NCBI GenBank assembly: GCA_000697335.1 | Contig: JNEM01013773.1 | Span: 1 to 33,366, forward strand | Reading direction: 5' to 3' | DNA: 33,366 bases | From: Conidiobolus incongruus B7586 | Taxonomy: Eukaryota; Entomophthoromycota; Entomophthoromycetes; Entomophthorales; Conidiobolaceae | In this document: positions 33,317 to 33,366 of the stretch, one piece after another | Position numbering within the stretch: the stretch's first letter is position 1 | How the letters are laid out: each line of letters begins with the position of its first letter | Position numbers and translations under genes: made by a program | The notes under the pieces: model-generated | The model's database searches: none | What the model saw: only the letters and a program-made list of their open reading frames with translations | What the model was told of the DNA's origin: nothing

Positions 33317-33366
33317 ATTATTTTAGTTATTAATTAAAATATATATATTTTTGATTTTATAACTTA
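33317..33366 (-). repeat. Right terminal inverted repeat of the Tc1-like element (cut by the window end)
   Basis: The inverted counterpart of 31828-31877. The window stops inside it, so the terminal bases and flanking TA are not visible. Confidence 0.82.

Larger units (their letters stand above)
31812..33366 (-). mobile_element. Decayed Tc1/mariner DNA transposon, right end beyond the window
   Basis: The left end starts at 31812 (CACTAACTTGCAAAAG) directly after a TA at 31810-31811, the Tc1/mariner target, and the TTGCAAAAGT word is typical of Tc1-like termini. Its inner part, from TAAGTTATAAAATCAAAAA at 31828, recurs inverted at 33348-33366, the last bases of the window. The final 16 or so bases of the right inverted repeat should lie just outside, giving a full length near 1.57 kb, normal for the group. 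A transposase relic fills the interior on the minus strand. Many stops, mostly TAA/TAG, make it non-autonomous. No CpG occurs anywhere in the element, suggesting decay by C-to-T change at methylated or RIP-like sites. Confidence 0.85.

Noticed and set aside
1-33366. CRISPR array, LTR retroelement, LINE or virus-like element.
   Set aside because: No regularly spaced repeats, no long terminal direct repeats and no reverse transcriptase, integrase or capsid-like frames were seen; the only mobile element supported is the Tc1-like transposon.

Overview
This is a very AT-rich window of eukaryotic, almost certainly fungal, nuclear DNA. Genes are split by GT-AG introns of about 46-65 nt. The recognisable families are fungal: middle-homology-region transcription factors, a Cdc4-type F-box/WD40 protein, a GH5_12 steryl/ceramide glucosidase relative and FSH1-type serine hydrolases. 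Very low GC, small local gene families and many half-decayed paralogs would suit an early-diverging 'zygomycete' such as a Conidiobolus relative, but the genus is a guess.

Layout. (1) 0.25-9.0 kb holds three minus-strand, head-to-tail copies of one transcription-factor-like gene. Two are intact (about 553 and 555 aa, two exons, second exon 1442 nt in both); the third is a full-length pseudogene. Their short first exon encodes a four-cysteine motif, C-x2-C-x11-C-x2-C, in place of the usual Zn2Cys6 cluster. (2) 9.0-13.5 kb is AT-rich with no gene I can support. (3) 13.9-16.2 kb is a complete Cdc4/Fbw7 ortholog with one intron and all three phosphodegron-binding arginines. (4) 16.2-20.2 kb is spacer with a possible decayed 5S rRNA-like unit and a stretch of roughly 92-93% AT. 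(5) 20.2-23.4 kb is a 1057-aa GH5_12-like protein with long acidic extensions that has lost four of the eight residues normally invariant in GH5, including the acid/base Glu. (6) 24.57 kb carries tRNA-Ile(AAT). (7) 24.65-31.07 kb is an FSH1-type hydrolase cluster of five copies: two intact multi-exon genes and three pseudogenes, one ending about 10 bp from the tRNA. (8) From 31.8 kb to the window edge lies a decayed Tc1/mariner DNA transposon with inverted ends; it runs just past the window and sits in a 2.5-kb stretch with no CpG.

The genes do not form one pathway. The unifying theme is local duplication followed by decay in two unrelated families (transcription factors and FSH hydrolases) around two single-copy genes. 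The strongest candidates for new biology are the catalytically degraded GH5 protein and the transcription factors with a reduced zinc motif.
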